Below are positions 52,572-61,467 of a stretch of DNA of 64,000 bases, one piece after another. How positions within the stretch are numbered: position 1 is the first letter of the stretch; each line of letters opens with the position of its first letter. The notes under the pieces are model-generated. The model did no database searches. It had not been told where the DNA came from and saw only the letters and a list, made by a program, of their open reading frames with translations. Source of the DNA: RGIG1995 sp045652425 (lineage in GTDB: Bacteria > Bacillota > Clostridia > Oscillospirales > CAG-272); NCBI GenBank assembly GCA_045652425.1, contig JAZRUG010000027.1:1-64000 (forward strand), given 5' to 3'. The position numbers and the translations under genes were made by a program.

Positions 52572-53636
52572 GTGAAGAAATTACTATATTTATTTTTTTG
52601 TATCTTTTTTTTGATACTTTTCGCCTGTTCTCCTAAAAATGTACCAACTTTTTCAGAGAACTCTCAAACATTATCAACAGAATATAATCCCCCGTTTGAA
52701 ATACCAAAAATCAACGAAGATACACTTGAAACATTGACAGAGCCTATTGAAACCATTGATGAAACAACTTTAGATAACGAATCTCCTGTCGATACTATCG
52801 TTTCAACAGAAATAGCAGCAGAAACACCTGCTGATACCATTATTCCTGCAGAAACGGCACCTGAAACGCTTTTTGAGACAAATGCACCAGTTGAACCAAT
52901 TCCCGAAACAACCTTTGAAACTGTTCCTCCGGAAACTGCGCCTGATACAGTTGTTGAAATCCCCTCCCCCCCACAACAACCTCTGCAAACGGAAGCAGAA
53001 ACGCAACAAGAAGTACTTCAAGCCCCCGAATATGCAGGTTCAATTGCATTGACGTTTGATGATGGCCCAGGTAAATACACCGAGAGACTTCTTGATATTC
53101 TAAAGAAACACAACTCAAAAGCAACTTTTTTTGTTGTTGGTAATAGAGCATCCTACCAAAAAGACAAGCTCAAAAGAATGGTAGATGAAGGACACGAAGT
53201 CGGAAATCATACATATAGCCACATTTCTCTCAAAGAACTTGAAGTTCAAGAAATTATCAACCAAATCGTAACAACCAAAAATTTAATTCAAGAAGCAACT
53301 GGTGTCGAAAGTAATCTCGTAAGAGCTCCCTACGGAGATTTGAGTCCTACTATCAGGGCTACCGGCGGAGAGCAAAACGTTGCCTTTATACACTGGTCTC
53401 TTGATTCATTCGACTGGAAAACACGCGATGCTCAAGCAGTATACGATGAAATAATTTCACGAGTAAAAGATGGAGATATAATCTTATTGCACGATATACA
53501 CGAATCAACCGTTGATGCTATGGAACTGGTAATACCCGAGCTTGTAAACAGTGGTTACAAGCTTGTTACGGTTTCCGAACTCTTACTTGAAACAAGAGAA
53601 AGTATAATTCCAGGTGCTGCCTACGTAAGAAAATAA
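52572..53636 (+). CDS. Polysaccharide deacetylase lipoprotein (NodB homology)
   Basis: A 354-aa lipoprotein (lipobox LFAC) with a long Pro/Thr/Glu wall-spanning linker of near-repeats such as ETAPET and ETVPPETAPDT (about 40-155), then a CE4 deacetylase domain: IALTFDDGPGKYTERLL (metal Asp pair), HEVGNHTYSH (metal His pair), RAPYG and HWSLDSFDW. It probably deacetylates peptidoglycan N-acetylglucosamine or another wall glycan. GTG 52572 is preferred for its distance to AAAGGGAAA; TTG 52566 is the alternative. Confidence 0.9.
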   Translation: MKKLLYLFFCIFFLILFACSPKNVPTFSENSQTLSTEYNPPFEIPKINEDTLETLTEPIETIDETTLDNESPVDTIVSTEIAAETPADTIIPAETAPETLFETNAPVEPIPETTFETVPPETAPDTVVEIPSPPQQPLQTEAETQQEVLQAPEYAGSIALTFDDGPGKYTERLLDILKKHNSKATFFVVGNRASYQKDKLKRMVDEGHEVGNHTYSHISLKELEVQEIINQIVTTKNLIQEATGVESNLVRAPYGDLSPTIRATGGEQNVAFIHWSLDSFDWKTRDAQAVYDEIISRVKDGDIILLHDIHESTVDAMELVIPELVNSGYKLVTVSELLLETRESIIPGAAYVRK

Positions 53637-53645
53637 TACAAGCAT

Positions 53646-53679
53646 AAAAAACTCCCGTGTTTTAACACGGGAGTTTTTA
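53646..53679. terminator. Bidirectional terminator
   Basis: A perfect 15-bp stem (53647-53661 with 53664-53678). With the sequence to 53720 it is a diverged copy of the end of the small lipoprotein gene at 55770 and its terminator. Confidence 0.88.
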
Positions 53680-53689
53680 TAATGTTATC

Positions 53690-53712
53690 ATTTGTTGCAG
53701 TCGCTGCAAAAC
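53690..53712 (-). pseudogene. Duplicated tail of the small zinc-ribbon lipoprotein gene
   Basis: The minus strand reads TTTTGCAGCGACTGCAACAA and then TGA, encoding CSDCNK and stop, the same end as the gene at 55770-55940. The following terminator is also shared in pattern. Only about 40 nt of similarity remain. Confidence 0.55.
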
Positions 53713-53725
53713 ATTTTTTCGAAAT

Positions 53726-55258
53726 TTATTTTAAGTTAAAATTCAACTTCATAAATTCAGAGTTGTAATAATTGGACTTTTTGCTTAACTCTTTATCTAA
53801 TACATCAGCTCCAAGTTCTTCACACAATGTCGGTGTTGAAGAAAATAAGTTTGTACCGAGTCCAAGTCTATCCCCTTCTATTTCACATCCAATTGACGCA
53901 AGCACGGTAGGAAACATATCCAAAGAGCAAAACTCTCGGTTTTTGTTATTAGTGGTATCAGATAAGGAGTTAATAAAGCAGTTATACACTTTACGGTTAT
54001 AATCTTCGGGAATGTTTCTTGAAATATATCCCGCATCCATTGTGGGATGATCTCCGCTAATTACAATAGTTGTATTTTCATAAAAATCTTGCTGTTTTAC
54101 CCAGTTTACAAAGTCATAAACTTGGCGACTCGAACAAGCCAAAACATTTTCGTACTGTTCGGGAAAATCATTTTTACATTGTGTACAAATATAACCGCCA
54201 ACGTGATGAGTATCAACCGTAAGCATAGTGAAAGCAAACGGTTCTTCTTTTTTAGCAAAAGCGGGAAGCACAACTTTCGCATATTCAAACAGACGCACAT
54301 CCTCTATGCCCCACCACACCCAGTAATCTGGATGTACAAAACCGGAATTTCTGGCAGTAAAAAGGTCATATACATCATCGGCACCATGCTGTGTATAGTA
54401 CTGTTTTCTGCCTCCATAGGATGAATCCGAACCAACCATAAGAGCTTGATAATAACCATTTTCATCAAGAATGTTAGAAAGAGTTGTAATCCCCGGTAAA
54501 AAATAATCATTGCCATAACTGTTACGGTCAATATTAAACGGTATTTTCAGCGGAACCCCAGATGTCATAGAAACCATTGCGCCTACAGTCCATGTGCCTC
54601 CAGACAACGAAGAAAAACCGCCTACCGTTCCGTTGTGAGAAAAATTAAGGTTTTGTTCTGCCAATGTACAGAGTTCAGGCATAGGATTCACATCATTTCC
54701 ACCCTCATATTCAGATGACAAAAATGTAGTTTCCATTGATTCAAGATAAATAATAATAAGATTTTGCTTTTCTTGTGGAAACTTTATGTCAACTGTTTTG
54801 GGATCAACGTATGTATCCTCAATAAATGAACTTGGTTTTGCTAACATATATTTAACATAATCTGTCATATCGACTTTTTCTGATGCCGTCACAATCAAAA
54901 AACAAGATGCACCTATTGCACCGATAGCAGATAACCATCTCGGGAAAGGATAAATAGGGATTTTAATTTTTTCCGCAATTTTAATAACAATCTTTCTTTT
55001 GGTAAAAACAAAAAGCACCAAACCAACCGCGGCTGTTACCAAAATAGCAGGTATAGCGACATCGTTAATGTAACTGGTCACCTGCCCTTTTTCTACACCA
55101 TTAAAGTCAGAAAACAAGGTATAAAGAATGGAATCAAACCCTACATCCCCAAATACATTAATATACCAATTTGCGGAATAAATATATAATACACCTAAAA
55201 ATAATAATAAGATGCATAGTATTGTTGTTAGAATACTAAATATTCTTTTCTTTTTCAT
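53726..55258 (-). CDS. LTA-synthase-family sulfatase (membrane phosphoglycerol transferase)
   Basis: A 510-aa protein with four N-terminal membrane helices and an extracellular alkaline-phosphatase-fold domain. LIIIYLESMETTF opens the domain with the first metal ligand, GGTWTVGAMVSM holds the likely Thr nucleophile, and TMLTVDTHHVGGY and VISGDHPTMD carry further ligands. LtaS-type enzymes polymerise or transfer glycerol phosphate onto lipoteichoic acid or glycans. It overlaps the upstream membrane-protein gene by 23 nt. Confidence 0.87.
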   Translation of the reverse strand: MKKKRIFSILTTILCILLLFLGVLYIYSANWYINVFGDVGFDSILYTLFSDFNGVEKGQVTSYINDVAIPAILVTAAVGLVLFVFTKRKIVIKIAEKIKIPIYPFPRWLSAIGAIGASCFLIVTASEKVDMTDYVKYMLAKPSSFIEDTYVDPKTVDIKFPQEKQNLIIIYLESMETTFLSSEYEGGNDVNPMPELCTLAEQNLNFSHNGTVGGFSSLSGGTWTVGAMVSMTSGVPLKIPFNIDRNSYGNDYFLPGITTLSNILDENGYYQALMVGSDSSYGGRKQYYTQHGADDVYDLFTARNSGFVHPDYWVWWGIEDVRLFEYAKVVLPAFAKKEEPFAFTMLTVDTHHVGGYICTQCKNDFPEQYENVLACSSRQVYDFVNWVKQQDFYENTTIVISGDHPTMDAGYISRNIPEDYNRKVYNCFINSLSDTTNNKNREFCSLDMFPTVLASIGCEIEGDRLGLGTNLFSSTPTLCEELGADVLDKELSKKSNYYNSEFMKLNFNLK

Positions 55259-55574
55259 CTGATGCGCCCTCTACAGCTATTTTTACATTTTTTGATATAA
55301 GAACTTCCAAAACCGTTATTACTACCGCAGCCACAACAGCCATAATAATGTAATTAAATGCAACCGAAGGTGTCATATCATTATCATAATATATAGGCGA
55401 AGTAGCATTTTTAAAAATAAATTTTTTTGCAGCAAAACATAAGCCGTTAATTACTAAAGCATTCCTACAAAAACGAAAAATGCAATGTTTTAAACTTAAA
55501 CTACTTTTAGTAAGCGACTCAAATAGCCACAACGCTATCACTGACGGAAAGAAATAACAAATAAATGCAATCAT
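55236..55574 (-). CDS. Small membrane protein coupled to the LTA-synthase-like gene
   Basis: A 112-aa protein with about three membrane segments (1-18, 35-52, 72-95) and a charged C-terminus. No recognised family. Its end overlaps the LTA-synthase-like start, so the two are probably translated together and may act together. ATG 55574 follows ATAGGAGAAAAAGT. Confidence 0.65.
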   Translation of the reverse strand: MIAFICYFFPSVIALWLFESLTKSSLSLKHCIFRFCRNALVINGLCFAAKKFIFKNATSPIYYDNDMTPSVAFNYIIMAVVAAVVITVLEVLISKNVKIAVEGASDEKEKNI

Positions 55575-55618
55575 ACTTTTTCTCCTATTATCGCAAAAAA
55601 TTCGAGCTTTTTCGTTAA

Positions 55619-55647
55619 ATTATATCATAACCGTGTTTTTTATACAA
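55619..55647 (-). promoter_or_regulatory. Promoter of the membrane-protein/LTA-synthase-like operon
   Basis: TTGTAT (55642-55647) and TATAAT (55619-55624) on the minus strand, 17-nt spacer. Confidence 0.8.
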
Positions 55648-55677
55648 CTATGTAAATGTAAATATTTTTTTAAGGTC

Positions 55678-55719
55678 AATCAGAGGGGATATGGGATAAG
55701 TCCATATCTCCTCTGATTG
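55678..55719. repeat. Long hairpin upstream of the 55574 promoter
   Basis: CAATCAGAGGGGATATGG pairs with CCATATCTCCTCTGATTG over 18 positions with one wobble. No T run follows on either strand. It lies between the promoter and the terminator of the next gene; purpose unknown. Confidence 0.55.
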
Positions 55720-55730
55720 TATTTAACAAA

Positions 55731-55758
55731 AAACTCCTGTGTTCAAAAACAGGAGTTT
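55731..55758 (-). terminator. Terminator of the small lipoprotein gene
   Basis: AAACTCCTGT (55731-55740) pairs with ACAGGAGTTT (55749-55758); TTTTTTGTT follows on the minus strand. Confidence 0.85.
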
Positions 55759-55769
55759 ATATTATGTTA

Positions 55770-55940
55770 TCACTTGTTGCAGTCGCTGCAATAAATGGTC
55801 CAACTTTCTTCCATTTCCGAGTCTGCCGCAACCTTAACTTCAGCATTACACTTATCGCAATGCAAAATTTTCTTTGCTCCGCAACTCGATATAGAAAGAA
55901 GCGTTACAAGTACAAACAACATAATAAACATTTTTTTCAT
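55770..55940 (-). CDS. Small zinc-ribbon lipoprotein
   Basis: A 56-aa lipoprotein: signal MKKMFIMLFVLVTLLSISSC with the lipobox cysteine, then a mini zinc ribbon (CDKC and CSDC, 20 residues apart). ATG 55940 follows GTAGGAGGAAGATAAAA; the longer frame is not used. Function unknown. Confidence 0.78.
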   Translation of the reverse strand: MKKMFIMLFVLVTLLSISSCGAKKILHCDKCNAEVKVAADSEMEESWTIYCSDCNK

Positions 55941-56170
55941 TTTTATCTTCCTCCTACGCCTTTTTATTGCGTATGTAATATTTTCTATTTTCATTATAAC
56001 AAACAATATTAAAAAAATCAAGATTTTCTTTTCTTTAGATAATAAAACAAATTATTTATTATTTTCTCAATTAAAAGGTTTTAAAATATTATATAGGGGT
56101 TTATTTTCCGTAAACGATATGATATAATGTTGTGGTAATCAATTGATATAAAAACAATTCGGAGATATAT

Positions 56171-56926
56171 ATGACACAAACAAAGACAAATTATTCTTTG
56201 AAACTTCAAGCAAACAGACAAGAATTTGCTTCAGGTATGCGCCACGGAATTCCAATAGCGCTCGGCTATTTTGCTGTTGCATTCTCTTTAGGAATCGCCG
56301 CAAAAAAAGCGGGACTAACAGCAATACAAGGTTGGATAACAAGTATTCTATGTAACGCTTCTGCAGGTGAATACGTTGGATTTACCCTTATTGCCGCAAA
56401 TGCATTGTATTTTGAGATGGCTTTGGGGACACTGGTTGCAAATGCAAGATATATGCTTATGAGTTGCGCTATCAGCCAAAGACTAGAACCAACTCTTTCT
56501 ATATGGCACAGAATGCGCGTTGCTTTTTGTCTAACAGATGAAATATTCGGTATATCCATTGCAAGACACGACTACTTAAACCCCAACTACCCATACGGCG
56601 CTATGTTCGTAGCTACAAACGGCTGGGCTTTGGGAACAGCGCTCGGTATAATTGCAGGAAATATACTTCCCTTGCGCCTGGTCAGCGCGTTCAGCGTCGC
56701 TTTGTACGGAATGTTTCTGGCAATAATTATTCCCCCCGCTAAAACAAATAAAATAGTTTTAGGAATTATTATAGTTGGTTTCGTTTTAAGTTATCTCGCT
56801 TCAATTCTCCCCTTTATTTCAACAATGTCCGAAGGCACAAGAACCATTATACTTACAATAGTTATTTCGACTGTAGCTGCATTCTTATTCCCCCACGAAG
56901 AAAAAGAAACGGAGGAAGTACAATGA
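56171..56926 (+). CDS. azlC: Branched-chain amino acid exporter, large subunit (AzlC family)
   Basis: A 251-aa AzlC-family permease with about five or six helices. RHGIPIALGYFAVAFSLGI and ASAGEYVGFTLIAANALYFEM, split in two segments, plus ANARYMLMSCAIS are typical. AzlC and AzlD together export branched-chain amino acids or analogues (LIV-E family). It overlaps azlD by 4 nt in ATGA. An extended -10 box TGATATAAT lies at about 56120. Confidence 0.9.
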   Translation: MTQTKTNYSLKLQANRQEFASGMRHGIPIALGYFAVAFSLGIAAKKAGLTAIQGWITSILCNASAGEYVGFTLIAANALYFEMALGTLVANARYMLMSCAISQRLEPTLSIWHRMRVAFCLTDEIFGISIARHDYLNPNYPYGAMFVATNGWALGTALGIIAGNILPLRLVSAFSVALYGMFLAIIIPPAKTNKIVLGIIIVGFVLSYLASILPFISTMSEGTRTIILTIVISTVAAFLFPHEEKETEEVQ

Positions 56927-57231
56927 GCGGAAATATTTATATCTATATAGCAATCATGGCACTCGTCACCTATCTTATCCGAGTAATGCCACTTACGCTT
57001 ATCAGAAAACAAATAAAAAACAAATATCTTAAATCTTTTCTGTACTACGTTCCGTACGTTACGTTAGCAGTTATGACTTTCCCTGCCATACTTCACGCAA
57101 CACAAAGTATTTATTCGGGTTTGTTGGCGTTAGTAGTAGGTATAGTCGTAGCTTGGTTCGGCTTTGACTTATTCAAGACAGCTGTTTCATGTTGTCTTAT
57201 CGTTCTGATTATTGAATTTTTTATAGTTTAA
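56923..57231 (+). CDS. azlD: Branched-chain amino acid exporter, small subunit (AzlD family)
   Basis: A 102-aa protein with four helices; YLIRVMPLTLIRK and VPYVTLAVMTFPAILHAT match AzlD. Start ATG overlaps the azlC stop. A terminator follows at 57252. Confidence 0.9.
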   Translation: MSGNIYIYIAIMALVTYLIRVMPLTLIRKQIKNKYLKSFLYYVPYVTLAVMTFPAILHATQSIYSGLLALVVGIVVAWFGFDLFKTAVSCCLIVLIIEFFIV

Positions 57232-57251
57232 CACAAAACACAAACACACAG

Positions 57252-57291
57252 AATCCCCGGAGCATTTTCAAAGTTGCTTCGGGGATTTTTT
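57252..57291 (+). terminator. Terminator of azlCD
   Basis: A 13-bp stem with one wobble (57252-57264 with 57275-57287), followed by TTTTTATAG. Confidence 0.88.
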
Positions 57292-57324
57292 ATAGTTTTT
57301 CAGAAAAAGTGAGAACTAAATATT

Positions 57325-57523
57325 GAGGCTTCTCCGGTGGGAGAAGCTGTCGTGTCGCCAGTGTTGTTAATTATTTAATCAATTATATGCGGCGCGACTG
57401 ATGAGGTCGTCCTTGTAAAGTTAGTAATCTTTTGGAAACAACCTCATCCGTCTCGGCGACAAAGTAAAGTGATTATTTTATGTTCTTGCATCGCCGAGCC
57501 ACCTTCTCCCACTGGAGAAGGCT
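57325..57523. mobile_element. MITE-like palindromic element
   Basis: The two ends are imperfect inverted repeats: GGCTTCTCCGGTGGGAGAAG at 57327 and the complement of GCCTTCTCCAGTGGGAGAAGG at 57499-57523, each also a hairpin by itself. Inner parts pair again (GACTGATGAGG with CCTCATCCGTC). It has no open frame. Similar miniature elements occur in gut Clostridia. Confidence 0.65.
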
Positions 57524-57567
57524 TTTGTATTGTTATCTATTTTAAAAAAAAATAAACAGCCTAAAAA

Positions 57568-58629
57568 TCAGTACAATCCTTTTTCATTCAGCAAATCAAT
57601 AACATCCTGTTTTTGTATATATTTCTTATATTTATCAACGTACTTTTTTAAAAGCTCTACATTCATCGGTTTAGGACTGTTTCCCGCAGCCAATTCAAAG
57701 TTCTTGTGAAGGATTTTTTCACAAACATCATCAGGAAGATTTAATCCCTTGGTTTTTACATCAACAACAGTCATTTCTTCGGCGGTTGTTATAAATCTAT
57801 ATACCTGTTCCAAGCGGGCAGAATTAACTGCACTTCCGGGGAACGTTACGTCTGTACCATAAGATATTCTGTTGGCATATTTGATGAAGAAATCGCGGTA
57901 AAAATCATTATAATCCCTGAATGCGTTGTACATTTCGGCTCCCGGAGTTAAATCGATTCCCACATTTTCATATTTTTCAAAGAGTTCAATAAGCCACTCG
58001 GGATGCTCAGAGTAAAAGAAGAAGTGAGCAAATGTAACCTTCAGCTTTGGATGACGTTCCAGTACGTTATACACCATTTTGTAAATGTCTTCCCAGGCCA
58101 TAAAGTCGCCTTCTCCGTAATACCACCCCTTTGCAAGATGTCTAGGATGTATTCTGTTTAAATCCCAAAACGAGTCAGGGTCCGCCACGTGCCAAATAAT
58201 ATGAGTACCGTCTTTTTCGCATTTTGCAAAAAAATCTTCAAAATAGTCAGCGTCAATCTTAACTTTATAGTCGTTCTGCTCCAAAGCCTTAGTTTCAAGC
58301 AACTTAATACCGTCAAAACCAAGTGCCAAAAGCTCTTCATACTGTGTGAGAAAATCCATACCTTCAGGCATAGGTGTTTTGAGCGGTTTTTCAGGATAGA
58401 AGAAGCCTCCATAGGCGTAAGCCGTCGGATTGTGAAGCTTATAAAGAACACTTAAAATATTATTCTCAATTCCCCAGTTACTATATATCGGACAAGAGCA
58501 TAAATTAAGGGATTTCAATCCAAGTTCGGACTGTTTATTGTCAAAAAAGGTGTAGAAGTCGGTTCCTTCTGGATTTTTCATAGCAGACAAATGCATATGC
58601 GAATCGATAACCGTTTTTTCAAATTTCAT
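57568..58629 (-). CDS. Amidohydrolase family protein
   Basis: A 353-aa TIM-barrel metal hydrolase of the amidohydrolase_2 type. VIDSHMHLSAM gives the HxH motif, FDGIKLLETK and HIIWHVADPDSFW the middle strands, KVTFAHFFF the next histidine and SYGTDVTFPG the final metal Asp. The substrate is unknown. It follows azlD2 by 21 nt, so an azlC-azlD-hydrolase operon is likely, perhaps for release and export of an amino-acid-like product. Confidence 0.83.
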   Translation of the reverse strand: MKFEKTVIDSHMHLSAMKNPEGTDFYTFFDNKQSELGLKSLNLCSCPIYSNWGIENNILSVLYKLHNPTAYAYGGFFYPEKPLKTPMPEGMDFLTQYEELLALGFDGIKLLETKALEQNDYKVKIDADYFEDFFAKCEKDGTHIIWHVADPDSFWDLNRIHPRHLAKGWYYGEGDFMAWEDIYKMVYNVLERHPKLKVTFAHFFFYSEHPEWLIELFEKYENVGIDLTPGAEMYNAFRDYNDFYRDFFIKYANRISYGTDVTFPGSAVNSARLEQVYRFITTAEEMTVVDVKTKGLNLPDDVCEKILHKNFELAAGNSPKPMNVELLKKYVDKYKKYIQKQDVIDLLNEKGLY

Positions 58630-58650
58630 ATTATGTTTTCTCCGACTATT

Positions 58651-58974
58651 TTAAAATAATAATTGCACCATCAACATATATGCTACAGTCCCCGACAAAA
58701 TACTGAAAAGTGTATTCCTTTTCCATATATGTACAAGAGTAACAAGAGCACAAGCGATAAGCTCAGGAAGCCCATAGGGCGATTTAATAAATGATACCCC
58801 TTTTAGACAGTATACCACAAGCATTCCCATTATAGAATAAGGCAATACTTTTCCAAGATAAGCAACAAATTTAGGTGTTTTTCTATTTCTGAAAATAAGA
58901 AAAGGAAGAAAACGTAAGAGTATTGTTACAACTGCAATTATACCAACCATAATGGCGTAACGAAGATTAGGCAT
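58651..58974 (-). CDS. azlD: AzlD family protein, second copy
   Basis: A 107-aa four-helix membrane protein; VTILLRFLPFLIFRNRKTPKFVAYL, split over the first loop, and VLPYSIMGMLVVYCLKG fit AzlD. It overlaps the preceding azlC copy by 8 nt. It is only distantly similar to the azlD at 56923. Confidence 0.85.
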   Translation of the reverse strand: MPNLRYAIMVGIIAVVTILLRFLPFLIFRNRKTPKFVAYLGKVLPYSIMGMLVVYCLKGVSFIKSPYGLPELIACALVTLVHIWKRNTLFSILSGTVAYMLMVQLLF

Positions 58975-59656
58975 TGTTTTCGTCCTCCTTTATGGTATAT
59001 TTTTTAAATAAGGTCAACAAAACAGTAATAAGCACCATTGACGGAATTAAAAAGTATCCGCTTCCGAAAATTATAAGACAAAATACAGTTGCACTTACCC
59101 CTATTATTGCAGATAAATGATTTTTTGTTGTGAGCCACTGTTCGACAAAAACAGTTACAAACAGTGCAGTCAGCGCGAAATCTATTCCTTGCGTATTGAA
59201 CGTAAGCAATGAACCTATTATTCCGCCAAGAGTACAACCCAAAACCCAATAACAGTGGTTAAACAAAGATATAAGAAAATACAGTTTTTTGTCATTGCTT
59301 TCTTCAGAAACGACAAGCGAATACGTTTCGTCCGTTAACGCAAATATCATATACGGCTTTGCCTTCCCCGCATCTTTATATTTGTCTATCATTGATATAC
59401 CATAAAAAAGATGTCTTGCGTTTACCATTAGGGTTGTGATAGCCGTTGCAATAAGAGAAGCCCCACCGGTAAGCAAATCAATAGCGACGTATTGCATAGA
59501 ACCCGCATAAATAAAAAGTCCCATTGCAAACGCCCATATAAACCCAAATCCTTTTGATTCAAGCACTATTCCGAAACCTATTCCTAAACATATATATCCG
59601 GTTAATACCGGAACAGTCATCAGAAAGGCTTTTTTTATTCTATCTTTATTTTTCAA
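58967..59656 (-). CDS. azlC: AzlC family protein, second copy
   Basis: A 229-aa AzlC-family permease: AFLMTVPVLTGYICLGIGFG, YAGSMQYVAIDLL, LMVNARHLFYGISM and FALTDETYSLV. TTG 59656 is chosen as start because AGGGGGGATGTTTT lies 7 nt before it; the open frame continues upstream without a site. First gene of the azlC-azlD-amidohydrolase operon. Confidence 0.88.
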   Translation of the reverse strand: MKNKDRIKKAFLMTVPVLTGYICLGIGFGIVLESKGFGFIWAFAMGLFIYAGSMQYVAIDLLTGGASLIATAITTLMVNARHLFYGISMIDKYKDAGKAKPYMIFALTDETYSLVVSEESNDKKLYFLISLFNHCYWVLGCTLGGIIGSLLTFNTQGIDFALTALFVTVFVEQWLTTKNHLSAIIGVSATVFCLIIFGSGYFLIPSMVLITVLLTLFKKYTIKEDENNA

Positions 59657-59886
59657 AAAACATCCCCCCTGTTTGTCAATTTTTTTAATCAAAAACTCGT
59701 CTTATTGTACAATAATTTTTTCTAATTTTCATTATTTTACCACACAAAAGTCCAAAAATAAATAACTTTGCTTGATTTTGTGCTATTAGTTAAGAGATTT
59801 TTTGTTATTAATATATTTTTTCTTTATTTTCCCACCAAATGATGATATAATGATGATACACCATATTTTTAAGCGAGGAAAAATAA

Positions 59887-60750
59887 TTGAAAGGCAAAAA
59901 GAAAAAAATGTTGATTACATTAGGAACTATATTTATAGTATTAATCGCTTTGGTGGTTTGGATTATCTGTGACAACAATGCAGTTGACGTAAACAACTTT
60001 ACAATAAAAAGCAACAAACTGCCCGATAACTTTGTCGGTTACCGTATAGCGCAAATATCCGACCTGCACAATGCATCTTTTGGTGAAGACAACGACAAAC
60101 TTATAGACCTGTTGAAAAAAGCCCACCCCGATATTGTTGTAATAACAGGAGATATGCTTGACAGTCGAAGACCGGGATATGAAAACAGCCTTATCTTTGC
60201 AAAAAAGTGCGCAAAGATATTCCCTTGTTATTTTGTCACGGGAAACCACGAAAAGCAAGGAAAAGGATATTTGGAACTAAAAAACAAGATGCAGCAAAAC
60301 GGTGTTGTTGTATTAGAAGACAAATACATCGAACTAAAAGAAGATAATCAAAAAATTAACCTTTTCGGTATAAATGACCCGCTTTTCAAAACAAGTCGGT
60401 TCAGTGGTGATATGTATACTGTTACGAAGAAAAGACTTAACTCTTTCACTTTTAACCCGAACGAATATAATATATTGCTTTCACACAGACCTGAACATTT
60501 TGAGCTCTATGCCGAATATAATATTGATTTGGTGTTATCGGGACACGCCCACGGCGGACAATTCAGGCTTCCCTTTGTTGGTGGATTGTTTTCACCAAAC
60601 CAGGGGTTATTCCCTAAATTCGCCGAAGGAATACACACAAAAGACTCTACCACTATGATTGTAAGCCGAGGTATCGGACCAAGCGTAATCCCATTCCGAA
60701 TAAACAACCGTCCGGAAATTATTTTAGTGGAATTGAAAAAAGATGTATAA
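59887..60750 (+). CDS. Membrane-anchored metallophosphoesterase
   Basis: A 287-aa protein with one N-terminal membrane helix and a calcineurin-type phosphoesterase domain: RIAQISDLHNASFG (DxH), VVITGDMLDSRR (GD), YFVTGNHEKQ (GNHE) and LVLSGHAHGGQFRLP (GHxH). This is the YkuE/YaeI type, thought to act on lipid-linked phosphates at the cell surface. TTG 59887 follows GCGAGGAAAAATAA. Confidence 0.9.
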   Translation: MKGKKKKMLITLGTIFIVLIALVVWIICDNNAVDVNNFTIKSNKLPDNFVGYRIAQISDLHNASFGEDNDKLIDLLKKAHPDIVVITGDMLDSRRPGYENSLIFAKKCAKIFPCYFVTGNHEKQGKGYLELKNKMQQNGVVVLEDKYIELKEDNQKINLFGINDPLFKTSRFSGDMYTVTKKRLNSFTFNPNEYNILLSHRPEHFELYAEYNIDLVLSGHAHGGQFRLPFVGGLFSPNQGLFPKFAEGIHTKDSTTMIVSRGIGPSVIPFRINNRPEIILVELKKDV

Positions 60751-60752
60751 CC

Positions 60753-60787
60753 AAAAACATCACTCACAAAAGTGAGTGATGTTTTTT
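60753..60787 (+). terminator. Terminator of the metallophosphoesterase gene
   Basis: A 13-bp stem (60755-60767 with 60772-60784) and a six-T run. Confidence 0.92.
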
Positions 60788-60875
60788 GATAATCGCCTTT
60801 AAGGCTGTAATTATCTCTTTGTTTTTTATGTACCAATTGTATCGCAAAATGTTCATAAAGATCGCATAAATATTG

Positions 60876-61112
60876 CTATTTTGAATGATATATGGTATAA
60901 TGCAACCAATTCAATAAATGCTCTTTGATGTATTCGCAGAGGTTGTGTGCCGTGTCAATTAGGTTCGACTTGGCAGAGAAGCTACACACTCTCCAACCTT
61001 GCTCTGCTTGACCGTTTTGGTGTTTCGCAGAATGCTTGTCATACCGATATGAGAAACACCCCTCTATTGCGGTCATGCTCTGCACAAATAGTGAGCGCTG
61101 TTTTTTTGACAT
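60876..61112 (-). pseudogene. Truncated second copy of the tyrosine recombinase
   Basis: The first 65 residues align with the recombinase at 27185: SFSAKSNLIDTAHNL here against SFSAKSNLLDTAHNL there, plus KHS and SLF anchors. After EYIKEH similarity ends at about 60916 and the frame runs out, so the catalytic domain is missing. ATG 61112 follows AAGAAAGGAGTGACAGGGA, with the same spacing as the intact copy. It is a remnant of a relative, since the two differ at many positions. Confidence 0.82.
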
Positions 61113-61467
61113 TCCCTGTCACTCCTTTCTTAAATGTTGTCTGTCGGCATTGTCGGTTTGTTGTCACAAACCGTTAATGCCAACAGAGATACTGCTATTT
61201 GTTGTTCAGATGAAGACAAGGGACACCCCATGCCAAATGTATAGTGGTGCAATTTCCACCATACCAAAGGCCACCACATTGGTGACAAGTCAACCAACTC
61301 TACATAGCACTCGGATTAAGATTGACGGTACCTCCGTTTTTTAATTTGGACATTTCCATTCACTTCAAAACGGTGATACAGGTTTGACCACATCAGGTCA
61401 AATGTTTCTTTTGCAATTCCACCTTCATAGATTAACTTATGTGTGTATTTGTTTTTATTCCTCCTTC
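61113..61467 (-). ncRNA. Structured 5' region of the truncated recombinase
   Basis: The order of parts matches 26789-27184: repeats at 61457-61467 and 61415-61426 (on the minus strand GAAGGAGGAAT and GAAGGTGGAATT), a GACC/GGTC hairpin (61386-61399), a stem ending in AAAACGGAGGTAC, the conserved GTCAATCTTAATCCG (61326-61312), a two-hairpin domain closed by TGCTAT/ATAGCA, and a long hairpin (61141-61186). Most stems differ in sequence from the first copy but keep pairing. Confidence 0.6.

Noticed and set aside
57400..57470. CTGATGAG followed by GGAAAC, resembling a hammerhead ribozyme core
   Set aside because: The GAAA segment lacks the required preceding C and proper stem II; CTGATGAGG is explained by pairing with CCTCATCC as part of the MITE-like palindrome.
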